From: Microbacterium sp. | GTDB lineage: Bacteria > Actinomycetota > Actinomycetes > Actinomycetales > Microbacteriaceae | DNA: 8,804 nucleotides | NCBI GenBank assembly: GCA_031286555.1 | Contig: JAITUD010000407.1 | Span: 1-8,804, forward strand | Direction: 5' to 3' | In this document: positions 1-6,018 of the stretch, piece by piece | Layout: every line of letters begins with the position of its first letter | How positions within the stretch are numbered: the first letter of the stretch is position 1 | Program-made: the position numbers and the translations under genes | Notes under the pieces: model-generated | What the model was told of the DNA's origin: nothing | What the model saw: the letters and a program-made list of their open reading frames with translations, nothing else | Databases searched by the model: none

Positions 1-57
1 CTGACGATGCAGGACGTCGCCAAGGCGATCATCGAGCAGCTCGCTCCCAAGAAGTGA
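1..57 (+). CDS. C-terminal end of a probable ANTAR-domain response regulator (partial)
   Basis: The first 57 bases read in frame as 18 codons ending in TGA, giving the tail LTMQDVAKAIIEQLAPKK. The gene begins before the window. This resembles the last helix of ANTAR RNA-binding response regulators, for example the TTMKRVAEVVLETLG-like end of mycobacterial Rv1626 (PdtaR), recalled from memory. Those proteins have an N-terminal receiver domain and a C-terminal ANTAR domain that binds paired hairpins in mRNA to control antitermination. In mycobacteria such a gene also lies a few genes from polA, which supports the call. Only 18 residues are visible, and neither the receiver domain nor the ANTAR core is present, so the identification is tentative. 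It converges with the thioesterase gene, with 24 bases between the stop codons. Confidence 0.55.
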   Translation: MTMQDVAKAIIEQLAPKK

Positions 58-62
58 GGCGA

Positions 63-92
63 TGCCCGCCGGCGCGCTGCGTCAGGCGGGCA
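63..92. terminator. Possible bidirectional terminator between convergent genes
   Basis: An 8-bp perfect inverted repeat, TGCCCGCC (63-70) with GGCGGGCA (85-92), is separated by a 14-base loop. It lies between the stop of the upstream + strand gene (57) and the end of the - strand thioesterase gene, whose stop complement is at 82-84. GC-rich hairpins between convergent genes often end transcription in both directions. No good T-tract follows on either strand, so this could be a Rho-assisted stop or a chance dyad. Confidence 0.4.
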
Positions 93-504
93 GATCCTTG
101 ATCATGTTCGTGATCCGGATCGTCGAGCATCGGCGGCCCTGATCATCGCTGACCACGATCTCGTGCACGGTGATGCTGCGTCCCAGATGGATCGGGGTGC
201 AGACGCCGGTCACCACGCCGCTGGTCGCCGATCGCGTGTGCGTCGCATTGATGTCGACGCCGACGGCCAGCTTCCCGGGGCCCGCGTGCAGATTCGCCGC
301 CATCGAGCCGAGCGACTCGCCGAGCACGACATAGGCTCCGCCGTGCACGAGTCCGACCGGCTGGGTGTTCCCCTCGACGGGCATCGTGCCGACGCTGCGC
401 TGGACCGAGAACTCTGTGAACTCGATCCCCATCTTCTCGGCCAGCGCGCCCATGCCGCGCTTCGTGGCCCATGCCAGACCGTCGGTCGTGCTCGTGTCGC
501 TCAC
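82..504 (-). CDS. EntH/PaaI-family hotdog-fold acyl-CoA thioesterase
   Basis: This 140-residue protein is a single hotdog domain of the 4HBT/PaaI type, which hydrolyses acyl- or aroyl-CoA thioesters in the cytoplasm as a dimer or tetramer. It contains NTQPVGLVHGGA at 46-57, followed by GESLGSMAA at 62-70. Gln48, His54 and Glu63 match in identity and number the residues I recall as catalytic in E. coli EntH. Further shared blocks are NATHTR (86-91), GVCTPIHLGR (100-109) and EIVVSDDQGRRC (115-126). The true substrate cannot be read from the sequence: no siderophore or menaquinone genes are nearby. I chose GTG at 504-502 because AGGAGG lies 4 bases upstream and the numbering then matches EntH. 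An in-frame ATG at 522-520 would add six residues (MRRGGR) and has a weaker GAGGG 8 bases upstream. The gene is divergent from polA, with 45 bases between the starts. Confidence 0.92.
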   Translation of the reverse strand: MSDTSTTDGLAWATKRGMGALAEKMGIEFTEFSVQRSVGTMPVEGNTQPVGLVHGGAYVVLGESLGSMAANLHAGPGKLAVGVDINATHTRSATSGVVTGVCTPIHLGRSITVHEIVVSDDQGRRCSTIRITNMIKDLPA

Positions 505-507
505 TCG

Positions 508-515
508 TCCTCCTC
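508..515 (-). promoter_or_regulatory. Ribosome binding site of the thioesterase gene
   Basis: On the - strand the bases just before GTG 504 read GAGGAGGACGA. This puts a full AGGAGG Shine-Dalgarno core (514 down to 509) 4 bases before the start codon. It is the main reason for preferring the GTG over the ATG six codons upstream. Confidence 0.65.
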
Positions 516-537
516 GGCGCATGTCCGTCGCCCTCGT

Positions 538-543
538 TAGGCT
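538..543 (+). promoter_or_regulatory. -10 box of a leaderless polA promoter
   Basis: TAGGCT ends 6 bases before the polA GTG at 550. A sigma-A type start 7 bases beyond the hexamer falls exactly on the G of GTG, so the mRNA would have no leader. The bases between box and start (GACAGG) do not form a properly spaced Shine-Dalgarno. No TTGACA-like box is visible 17 bases upstream. The match fits the TANNNT consensus of actinobacterial leaderless genes. Confidence 0.65.
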
Positions 544-549
544 GACAGG

Positions 550-3180
550 GTGACGGACTCCGCAAAGCCTACCCTCATGGTCGTCGACGGCCATTCGCTC
601 GCCTACCGTGCGTTCTTCGCCCTTCCGGTCGAGAACTTCACCACACGCGACAACCAGCACACGAACGCCATCTACGGCTTCCTGTCGATGTTCGTGAACC
701 TGATCAAGGCCGAGCAGCCGACGCACCTCGCGGTCGCGTTCGACACCTCCCGGCACTCGTTCCGCACCGACGAGTACCCCGAGTACAAGGCGACCCGATC
801 CGAGACTCCGAGCGAGTTCCGCGGTCAGATCCCGCTGCTCCAGGACTGCCTCGCAGCGATGTCGGTGCCCGTGCTCACCAAGGAGGGCATCGAAGCCGAC
901 GACATCCTCGCCACGCTGTCCGCGCAGGGGTCCGCACAGGGCTACGACGTGCTCGTCGTGTCCGGCGACCGCGACACCATCCAGCTCGTGAACGACAGGG
1001 TCACGCTCCTGTATCCGTCGGTGCAGGGCGTCTCGCAGCTCAAGCGCTACGACCCGGTCGCGGTGCAGGAGCGCTACGGAGTGCGCCCCGAGCAGTACCC
1101 CGACATCGCGGCCCTGGTCGGCGAGACCAGCGACAACCTGCCCGGCGTGCCCAAGGTCGGTGAGAAGACCGCGGTCAAGTGGCTGACCCAGTTCGGCACT
1201 CTCGACGAGCTCCTGGAGCGCTCCGGTGAGATCAAGGGTGTCGTGGGCGGCAATCTGCGCGACCACATCGACGATGTGCGTCGCAACCGCAAGCTGAACC
1301 GTCTTCTCACCGATGTCGAGCTGCCGCTCGGCCCCGCCGATCTCGCGGTCACCCCGATCGACGCGCAGGCCGTGCGCGACATCTTCGCGCGCCTCGAGTT
1401 CCGCACTCTGCTGCCGCGCGTGTTCGACGCCGTCGGCGCGCACGACGAGGATGCCGAGACCGCGGCGACCGTACAGCTGCCCGAGGCCGTCCAGGCCGAT
1501 GCCTCCGAGATCGCGACCTGGCTGGCGGCGCAGGAGGGCGAGGTCGCGGTGACGCTCGTGCCCGGTGCACGTCCGACCCGTATCGGCGTGGCGACGGCCA
1601 CCGAACTGCGCGAGTGCGACTGGGACGACGCTGCTGCCGCGGCGCTGCGCGACTGGCTGGAGTCCGACGCTCCGAAGGCGCTGCACGACGCGAAGCCGCA
1701 GGTGAAGGCGCTGACCGCCGCCGGCATCCGGCTGGGCGGTCTCGCCTACGACACCAGCCTCGCCGGCTGGCTGCTGCGGCCGAGCTTCCCCGACAAGACT
1801 CTCGGCGACCTGGTCGAGCGCTATCTCGGCGAGAAGCTGCCGGAGTCCGACCCGTCGCAGCTGGTGCCGGAGACCGACGGTGCGACCCCGTCGCAGGAGG
1901 CCTGGTTCACGCTGCGCACGGCGAACGCGCTGCGAGACGAGCTGCCCGAGTCCGTGGCATCCGTGCTCACCGACATCGAACTGCCCACGCTGCTGACCCT
2001 TGCCGACATGGAGGTCGCGGGCGTCGCGGTCTCGCACGACGTGCTCTCCACGTTCTCGGCGGAGCTCGGAGCACGCGCCGAGGGCATCGCGCAGGACGCG
2101 TACGTCACGATCGGGCGAGAGGTGAATCTCGGCTCGCCCAAGCAGCTGCAGGAGGTGCTGTTCGAAGAGCTGCAGCTGCCGAAGACCCGCAAGACCAAGA
2201 CCGGGTACTCGACGGATGCCGCGTCGCTGGCCGACATCCAGGAGAAGAGCCCGCACATCTTCCTGGAGCAGCTCTCACAGCACCGCGAGGCGACGAAGCT
2301 GCGGCAGATCATCGAGTCGCTCGACAGCGCCATCCGCGACGACCACCGCATCCACACGACCTACGTGCAGACCGGCAGTCAGACCGGACGCCTGTCCAGC
2401 ACCGACCCGAACCTGCAGAACATCCCGGTGCGCACCGAGGAGTCCCGTCGCATCCGCAGCGCCTTCCAGGTGGGCGAGGGCTACGAGACGCTGCTGACCG
2501 CCGACTACTCGCAGATCGAGATGCGTATCATGGCGCACCTGAGCGGCGACGAGGGACTCATCGAGGCCTTCAACTCCGGCGAGGACCTGCACCGCTTCGT
2601 CGGCGCGCGCGTGTTCGGCGTCGACCCGTCCGAGGTCACCTCCCAGATGCGCACCAAGGTGAAGGCGATGTCGTACGGCCTCGTCTACGGCCTGAGCGCC
2701 TTCGGTCTGTCCAAGCAGCTGCGCATCGAGCAGTCCGAGGCCAAGGGCCTGATGACCGAGTACTTCGCGCGCTTCGGCGCCGTGCGCGACTACCTCCGGG
2801 CATCCGTGATGGCCGCGAAGGAGGTCGGCTACACCGAGACGATCTTCGGACGCCGGCGCCCGTTCCCCGATCTGTCCAGCCCGAACCGCGTGCTGCGCGA
2901 GAACGCCGAGCGCGCGGCGCTGAACGCGCCGATCCAGGGCAGCGCGGCCGACATCATGAAGATCGCGCTGTTCCGCATCCACGATGATCTGCGAGAGCGC
3001 GAGCTGTCGTCGCGCGTGCTGCTGCAGATCCACGACGAGCTCGTGGTCGAGGTGGCACGGGGGGAGTGGGACGCCGTCGAGAGCATCGTCCGCGACCGGA
3101 TGGGCGGCGCCGCCGACCTGTCCGTCCCGCTCGACGTGCAGGTCGGACGAGGCGGGGACTGGAACGAGGCCGCGCACTAG
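550..3180 (+). CDS. polA: DNA polymerase I (5'-nuclease and polymerase)
   Basis: PolA removes RNA primers and fills gaps during lagging-strand synthesis and excision repair. The 876 residues match the actinobacterial family length. The N-terminal 5'-nuclease domain (about 8-290) has Asp13, EADD (115-118), GDRD (139-142), ETSDN (192-196), then a helix-hairpin-helix near 198-210. The middle domain (about 310-470) is a degenerate 3'-5' exonuclease: the expected DxE of motif I is replaced around 335-337, although HDAK and YDTSLAG remnants persist, so proofreading is probably absent. The polymerase domain (about 470-876) has motif A with Asp652 and Glu657, O-helix Arg701, Lys705 and Tyr709 in KAMSYGLVYG, and motif C HDE at 828-830. 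Tyr709 sits where E. coli has Phe762. GTG 550 is the start because the protein begins just before the conserved VVDGHS and a leaderless -10 box is correctly placed. The stop is TAG. Confidence 0.98.
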   Translation: MTDSAKPTLMVVDGHSLAYRAFFALPVENFTTRDNQHTNAIYGFLSMFVNLIKAEQPTHLAVAFDTSRHSFRTDEYPEYKATRSETPSEFRGQIPLLQDCLAAMSVPVLTKEGIEADDILATLSAQGSAQGYDVLVVSGDRDTIQLVNDRVTLLYPSVQGVSQLKRYDPVAVQERYGVRPEQYPDIAALVGETSDNLPGVPKVGEKTAVKWLTQFGTLDELLERSGEIKGVVGGNLRDHIDDVRRNRKLNRLLTDVELPLGPADLAVTPIDAQAVRDIFARLEFRTLLPRVFDAVGAHDEDAETAATVQLPEAVQADASEIATWLAAQEGEVAVTLVPGARPTRIGVATATELRECDWDDAAAAALRDWLESDAPKALHDAKPQVKALTAAGIRLGGLAYDTSLAGWLLRPSFPDKTLGDLVERYLGEKLPESDPSQLVPETDGATPSQEAWFTLRTANALRDELPESVASVLTDIELPTLLTLADMEVAGVAVSHDVLSTFSAELGARAEGIAQDAYVTIGREVNLGSPKQLQEVLFEELQLPKTRKTKTGYSTDAASLADIQEKSPHIFLEQLSQHREATKLRQIIESLDSAIRDDHRIHTTYVQTGSQTGRLSSTDPNLQNIPVRTEESRRIRSAFQVGEGYETLLTADYSQIEMRIMAHLSGDEGLIEAFNSGEDLHRFVGARVFGVDPSEVTSQMRTKVKAMSYGLVYGLSAFGLSKQLRIEQSEAKGLMTEYFARFGAVRDYLRASVMAAKEVGYTETIFGRRRPFPDLSSPNRVLRENAERAALNAPIQGSAADIMKIALFRIHDDLRERELSSRVLLQIHDELVVEVARGEWDAVESIVRDRMGGAADLSVPLDVQVGRGGDWNEAAH
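566..571 (-). promoter_or_regulatory. Possible -10 box for the thioesterase gene, inside polA
   Basis: The - strand reads TAGGCT from 571 to 566, the same hexamer that sits before three + strand genes here. A start 7 bases on (near 559) would give a leader of about 55 bases that contains the AGGAGG ribosome site. No -35 box is evident 16-18 bases upstream. It lies within polA codons 6-8, so a chance match is possible. Confidence 0.35.
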
Positions 3181-3183
3181 GCT
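3178..3183 (+). promoter_or_regulatory. -10 box of the DUF885 gene, overlapping the polA stop codon
   Basis: TAGGCT lies 7 bases before ATG 3191, and its first three bases are the polA TAG stop codon. A weak -35 candidate, GGGACT (3155-3160, three of six matches to TTGACA), is 17 bases upstream. There is no Shine-Dalgarno before the ATG, so a leaderless or near-leaderless transcript is likely, probably alongside read-through from polA. Confidence 0.6.
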
Positions 3184-3190
3184 CGAACCC

Positions 3191-4861
3191 ATGACTGATT
3201 CACGCACGCCTACGGCGATCGATCAGGTCGCCGAGGAATGGGTCGACCGACTCGTCGAGCTGTCGCCGGTGCTGGCGACCTACATCGGCCGCAACGAGGC
3301 GAACGGACGCCTGGACGATCTGAGCCCCGAGGGGCACGAGAAGAGCGTCGAGGCGACCCGCCGCACGCTGGCGGCGCTGCAGAGGCTCGAGCCGGTGGAC
3401 CACATCGACAGGGTGACCAAGGCCGACCTGTCCTCCGAGCTGGAGCTCGACCTCGAACTGCACGAGGCGCAGTGGCACCTGCGCGACCTCAACGTGATCG
3501 CCTCGGCGGCGCAGGACTTCCGTCAGGCGTTCGATCTCATGCCGACGGCGACCACCGACGACTGGTCCGTCGTCGCCGAGCGCCTCGCTGCGATCCCGCA
3601 GGCGCTGCGCGGCTACACCGCCACGCTGCGCGAGGGCATCGCGAAGGGCGTCGTGCCCGCGCGACGCCAGGTGGCTGAGGTCGCGACGCAGATCACCCGG
3701 TACACCGCGGACGACGGGTTCTTCGCGTCGTTCGTCGCCGGTGCCGCACCTGAGGACGGCCAGCTCCCGGCATCCCTCGCCCGCACGCTGTCCGACAACG
3801 CCGGCGCGGCGCGCGTGGCGTACGACCAGCTGCGCGACTTCCTCGCGACCGAGCTCGCTCCGGCCGCCGGTGAGGACGACGCGGTCGGCCGCGAGCTGTA
3901 CGCCCTGAACTCGCGTCGGTTCCTCGGTGCGACGATCGACCTCGACGAGACGTACGAGTGGGGCCGCGAAGAGCTCGCCCGGATGATCTCCGAGCAGGAG
4001 TCGATCGCGAACGAGATCCTGCCCGGGGCGACCGTCGAAGAGGCGGTCGCGCACCTCGAGGCCGACGCTTCGCGTCGACTGGTCGGCACCGAGGCCCTTC
4101 AGCAGTGGATGCAGCAGACGAGCGATCGCGCGATCGCCGAGCTGGGCGCCACGCACTTCGACATCCCCGAGCAGATCCGCGAGCTCGAGTGCATGATCGC
4201 CCCCACCCAGGAGGGCGGGATCTACTACACCGGCCCGACGGATGACTTCTCCCGCCCCGGCCGGATGTGGTGGTCGGTGCCTGAGGGCGTCACGGAGTTC
4301 GACACCTGGCGCGAGCTCACGACCGTGTATCACGAGGGCGTCCCCGGTCACCACCTGCAGATCGCGCAGGCGACCTACAACCGCGCCGAGCTGAACAGCT
4401 GGCGCCGTCTGCTGGCCGGCACCTCCGGTCACGCCGAGGGCTGGGCACTGTACGCGGAGCGTCTGATGGAGCAGCTCGGCTACCTCGACGACCCCGCCGA
4501 CAGACTGGGCATGCTCGACGGTCAGCGCATGCGCGCGGTCCGCGTGGTGCTCGACATCGGCGTGCACCTGCGCAAACCGCGCCTGGACGGCGAGGGCATC
4601 TGGGACCACGACTACGCGCTCGAGATGATGCGCCGCAACGTGAACATGTCCGACGAGTTCCGCCAGTTCGAGGTGAACCGCTACCTCGGCTGGCCGGGAC
4701 AGGCGCCGTCGTACAAGGTCGGCCAGCGCATCTGGGAGCAGGTCCGCGACGCGTACCGAGCCGAGCGCGGAGCGGACTTCTCGATGAAGGAGTTCCACAA
4801 GCGCGCGCTCGACATGGGCGGCGTCGGCCTCGACACACTGCGCACCGCACTGCTCGGCTGA
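3191..4861 (+). CDS. DUF885-family protein, putative zinc-dependent peptidase
   Basis: This 556-residue, mostly helical protein belongs to the DUF885 family. Its best-known feature is a histidine-rich motif suggesting a metal-dependent hydrolase, with no reaction firmly assigned. Here the motif is HEGVPGHHLQ at 381-390, followed by EGWALYAERL at 416-425. Likely metal or catalytic residues are His381, Glu382, His387 or His388, and Glu416. The spacing differs from classical HExxH peptidases. There is no signal peptide or membrane segment, so it should be cytoplasmic. The N-terminal half is variable and helical. Other family-like blocks are YYTGPTDDFSRPG (near 345-357) and YLGWPGQAPSYKVGQ (near 499-513). 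ATG 3191 is supported by the leaderless -10 box and by its position ten bases after polA. An upstream GTG/ATG extension in this frame would run back into polA. A strong hairpin follows the stop. Confidence 0.93.
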   Translation: MTDSRTPTAIDQVAEEWVDRLVELSPVLATYIGRNEANGRLDDLSPEGHEKSVEATRRTLAALQRLEPVDHIDRVTKADLSSELELDLELHEAQWHLRDLNVIASAAQDFRQAFDLMPTATTDDWSVVAERLAAIPQALRGYTATLREGIAKGVVPARRQVAEVATQITRYTADDGFFASFVAGAAPEDGQLPASLARTLSDNAGAARVAYDQLRDFLATELAPAAGEDDAVGRELYALNSRRFLGATIDLDETYEWGREELARMISEQESIANEILPGATVEEAVAHLEADASRRLVGTEALQQWMQQTSDRAIAELGATHFDIPEQIRELECMIAPTQEGGIYYTGPTDDFSRPGRMWWSVPEGVTEFDTWRELTTVYHEGVPGHHLQIAQATYNRAELNSWRRLLAGTSGHAEGWALYAERLMEQLGYLDDPADRLGMLDGQRMRAVRVVLDIGVHLRKPRLDGEGIWDHDYALEMMRRNVNMSDEFRQFEVNRYLGWPGQAPSYKVGQRIWEQVRDAYRAERGADFSMKEFHKRALDMGGVGLDTLRTALLG

Positions 4862-4877
4862 GAACCGAATCATGATC

Positions 4878-4915
4878 CGCGGGGATCATCCGGGAATGCC
4901 CGGGTGATCCCCGCG
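4878..4915. terminator. Strong 17-bp hairpin terminator after the DUF885 gene
   Basis: Arms 4878-4894 and 4899-4915 pair over 17 positions, with one T-G wobble and otherwise perfect pairing, around an AATG loop. The stem begins 17 bases after the TGA stop. TTGCATTCGT follows, which is T-rich for this genome but not a real T-tract. It most likely ends the polA/DUF885 transcript. It also lies 30 bases before the LLM gene start, so it could sit in that gene's leader if its promoter is further upstream. Confidence 0.75.
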
Positions 4916-4933
4916 TTGCATTCGTGTGAATAC

Positions 4934-4941
4934 GAAAGGGG
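4934..4941 (+). promoter_or_regulatory. Ribosome binding site that sets the LLM oxidoreductase start
   Basis: GAAAGGGG ends 4 bases before ATG 4946 and is the only clear purine-rich Shine-Dalgarno ahead of a + strand gene here. It argues for ATG 4946 over the in-frame GTG at 4904, which lies inside the terminator stem. Confidence 0.7.
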
Positions 4942-4945
4942 CTTC

Positions 4946-5977
4946 ATGGACGTGGAATTCGGACTCGGAACCTTCGGCGACATGTCGACGGCGCTCGACG
5001 GCACCCCGCTCAGCGGAGCACAGACCATCCGGAACGTCGTCGCTCAGGCGGAGCTGGCCGACCGCCTCGGTGTCGACTGGTTCGCGGTGGGGGAGCACCA
5101 CCGCCCCGAGTTCGCGATCTCCGCTCCCGAGATGGTGCTCGCCGCGATCGCGGGCCGCACCCAGAGCATCAAGCTCGGCACCGCGGTGACCGTGCTCTCC
5201 TCGGACGATCCGGTGCGGGTCTACGAGCGGTTCGCGACCCTCGACGCGGTCTCGAACGGCCGTGCCGAGCCCGTGCTCGGCCGCGGATCCTTCACCGAGT
5301 CCTTCCCGCTGTTCGGCTACGACCTGCGCGACTACGAGGCGCTGTTCGAGCAGAAGCTCGACCTGTTCGCCGAGCTCGTGAAGGAGCAGCCCGTGACCTG
5401 GTCGGGCACGATGCGTCCTGCGCTCGAGAGCGCCGACGTGTTCCCCAAGACCGAGCACGGTCTGCGCCCTTGGGTGGGCGTGGGCGGCAGCCCCGAATCG
5501 ATCATCCGCGTCGCGCGTCACGGCTTCGGACTCACGCTCGCGATCATCGGGGGAGCGGCGTTCCGCTTCAAGCCCCTCGTGGATCTCTACCACCGCGCCG
5601 TCGACCAGTTCGGCACTGAGCTGCGCCCCATCTCCGCGCACTCGCCCGGTCACATCGCCGAGACCGACGACCAGGCCTGGGAGCAGGCGTACCCGGGCTT
5701 CGAGGCCATGAACCGCACGATCGGCCGCGAGCGCGGCTGGGCGGCGTACAGCAGGGCGCAGTTCCAGAACGATGTCGGGCCGATGGGCGCCACCTACGCG
5801 GGCTCACCCGACCGGGTCGCGGCGAAGATGGCCGAGACGATCCGCACCCTCGGTCTCGGTCGCTTCGAACTCAAGTACGCCACCGGCACGATCCCTCATG
5901 AGCACCTGATGCGCAGCATCGAGCTCTACGCCACCGAGGTGGTGCCGCGCGTGCGGAGGCTGCTCGCCGACGACTGA
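4946..5977 (+). CDS. LLM-class flavin-dependent oxidoreductase (2I7G-like subgroup)
   Basis: This 343-residue protein is a single luciferase-like TIM barrel that binds FMN, or possibly F420. Such enzymes oxidise small molecules using reduced flavin and oxygen. Signature blocks are VGEHHRPEFAISAPE (48-62), RTQSIKLGTAVTVLSSDDPV (71-90), ATLDAVSNGRAE (97-108), the very diagnostic GRGSFTESFPLFGYDLRDY (112-130), LFEQKLDL (133-140), WVGVGGSPES (176-185) and AIIGGAAFRFKPLVDLY (199-215). Together they place it in the subgroup modelled on the Agrobacterium 2I7G structure, recalled from memory. Its substrate is unknown. ATG 4946 is chosen over the in-frame GTG 4904 because of the Shine-Dalgarno and because the family begins near MDVEFGLGTF. 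The MFS transporter starts 41 bases downstream but appears to have its own promoter. No TAGGCT-type box precedes this gene, and I could not place its promoter. Confidence 0.93.
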   Translation: MDVEFGLGTFGDMSTALDGTPLSGAQTIRNVVAQAELADRLGVDWFAVGEHHRPEFAISAPEMVLAAIAGRTQSIKLGTAVTVLSSDDPVRVYERFATLDAVSNGRAEPVLGRGSFTESFPLFGYDLRDYEALFEQKLDLFAELVKEQPVTWSGTMRPALESADVFPKTEHGLRPWVGVGGSPESIIRVARHGFGLTLAIIGGAAFRFKPLVDLYHRAVDQFGTELRPISAHSPGHIAETDDQAWEQAYPGFEAMNRTIGRERGWAAYSRAQFQNDVGPMGATYAGSPDRVAAKMAETIRTLGLGRFELKYATGTIPHEHLMRSIELYATEVVPRVRRLLADD

Positions 5978-5980
5978 GCG

Positions 5981-6006
5981 GGACGGCTCGGCGACGTCGT
6001 CCGTCC
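5981..6006. promoter_or_regulatory. Inverted repeat covering the -35/spacer region of the MFS promoter
   Basis: GGACGG (5981-5986) and CCGTCC (6001-6006) form a perfect 6-bp inverted repeat with a 14-base centre. It spans about -38 to -13 relative to a transcription start at 6019 and abuts the -10 box. The position suits a regulator binding site. As a terminator for the LLM gene it would be weak, with a short stem, large loop and no T-tract. A 6-bp GC-rich dyad could also be chance. Confidence 0.3.
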
Positions 6007-6012
6007 TAGGAT
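6007..6012 (+). promoter_or_regulatory. -10 box of a leaderless MFS gene promoter
   Basis: TAGGAT ends 6 bases before ATG 6019, so a start 7 bases past the box falls on the A of ATG. The intervening GAAGGG is purine-rich but directly touches the ATG and is too close to act as a Shine-Dalgarno. There is no TTGACA-like box 17 bases upstream, where the inverted repeat lies instead. The missing -35 may mean dependence on an activator. Confidence 0.6.
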
Positions 6013-6018
6013 GAAGGG

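Noticed and set aside
505..522. ATG start six codons upstream for the thioesterase
   Set aside because: It adds MRRGGR without family support. The GTG has AGGAGG directly before it and gives numbering identical to EntH, though the ATG cannot be fully excluded.
82..2256. A 724-codon open frame on the - strand running from the thioesterase back through antisense polA
   Set aside because: Only the last 140 codons have family similarity. The rest is antisense to conserved PolA domains and is Arg/Leu/Val/Gln-rich, as expected of a shadow frame in high-GC DNA.
3200..4873. A 557-codon - strand open frame opposite the DUF885 gene
   Set aside because: It mirrors the DUF885 gene almost exactly, has a low-complexity composition and no recognisable domain. 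The + strand frame carries conserved motifs.
4904..4945. Upstream GTG start for the LLM oxidoreductase
   Set aside because: It lies inside the terminator stem and has no ribosome site. The family N-terminus begins near the ATG at 4946, which has GAAAGGGG just upstream.
4916..4945. A sigma-A promoter for the LLM gene using TTGCAT as -35
   Set aside because: The position 17 bases downstream is the GGGGCTTC ribosome-site region, with no -10 resemblance. I could not place a credible promoter here.
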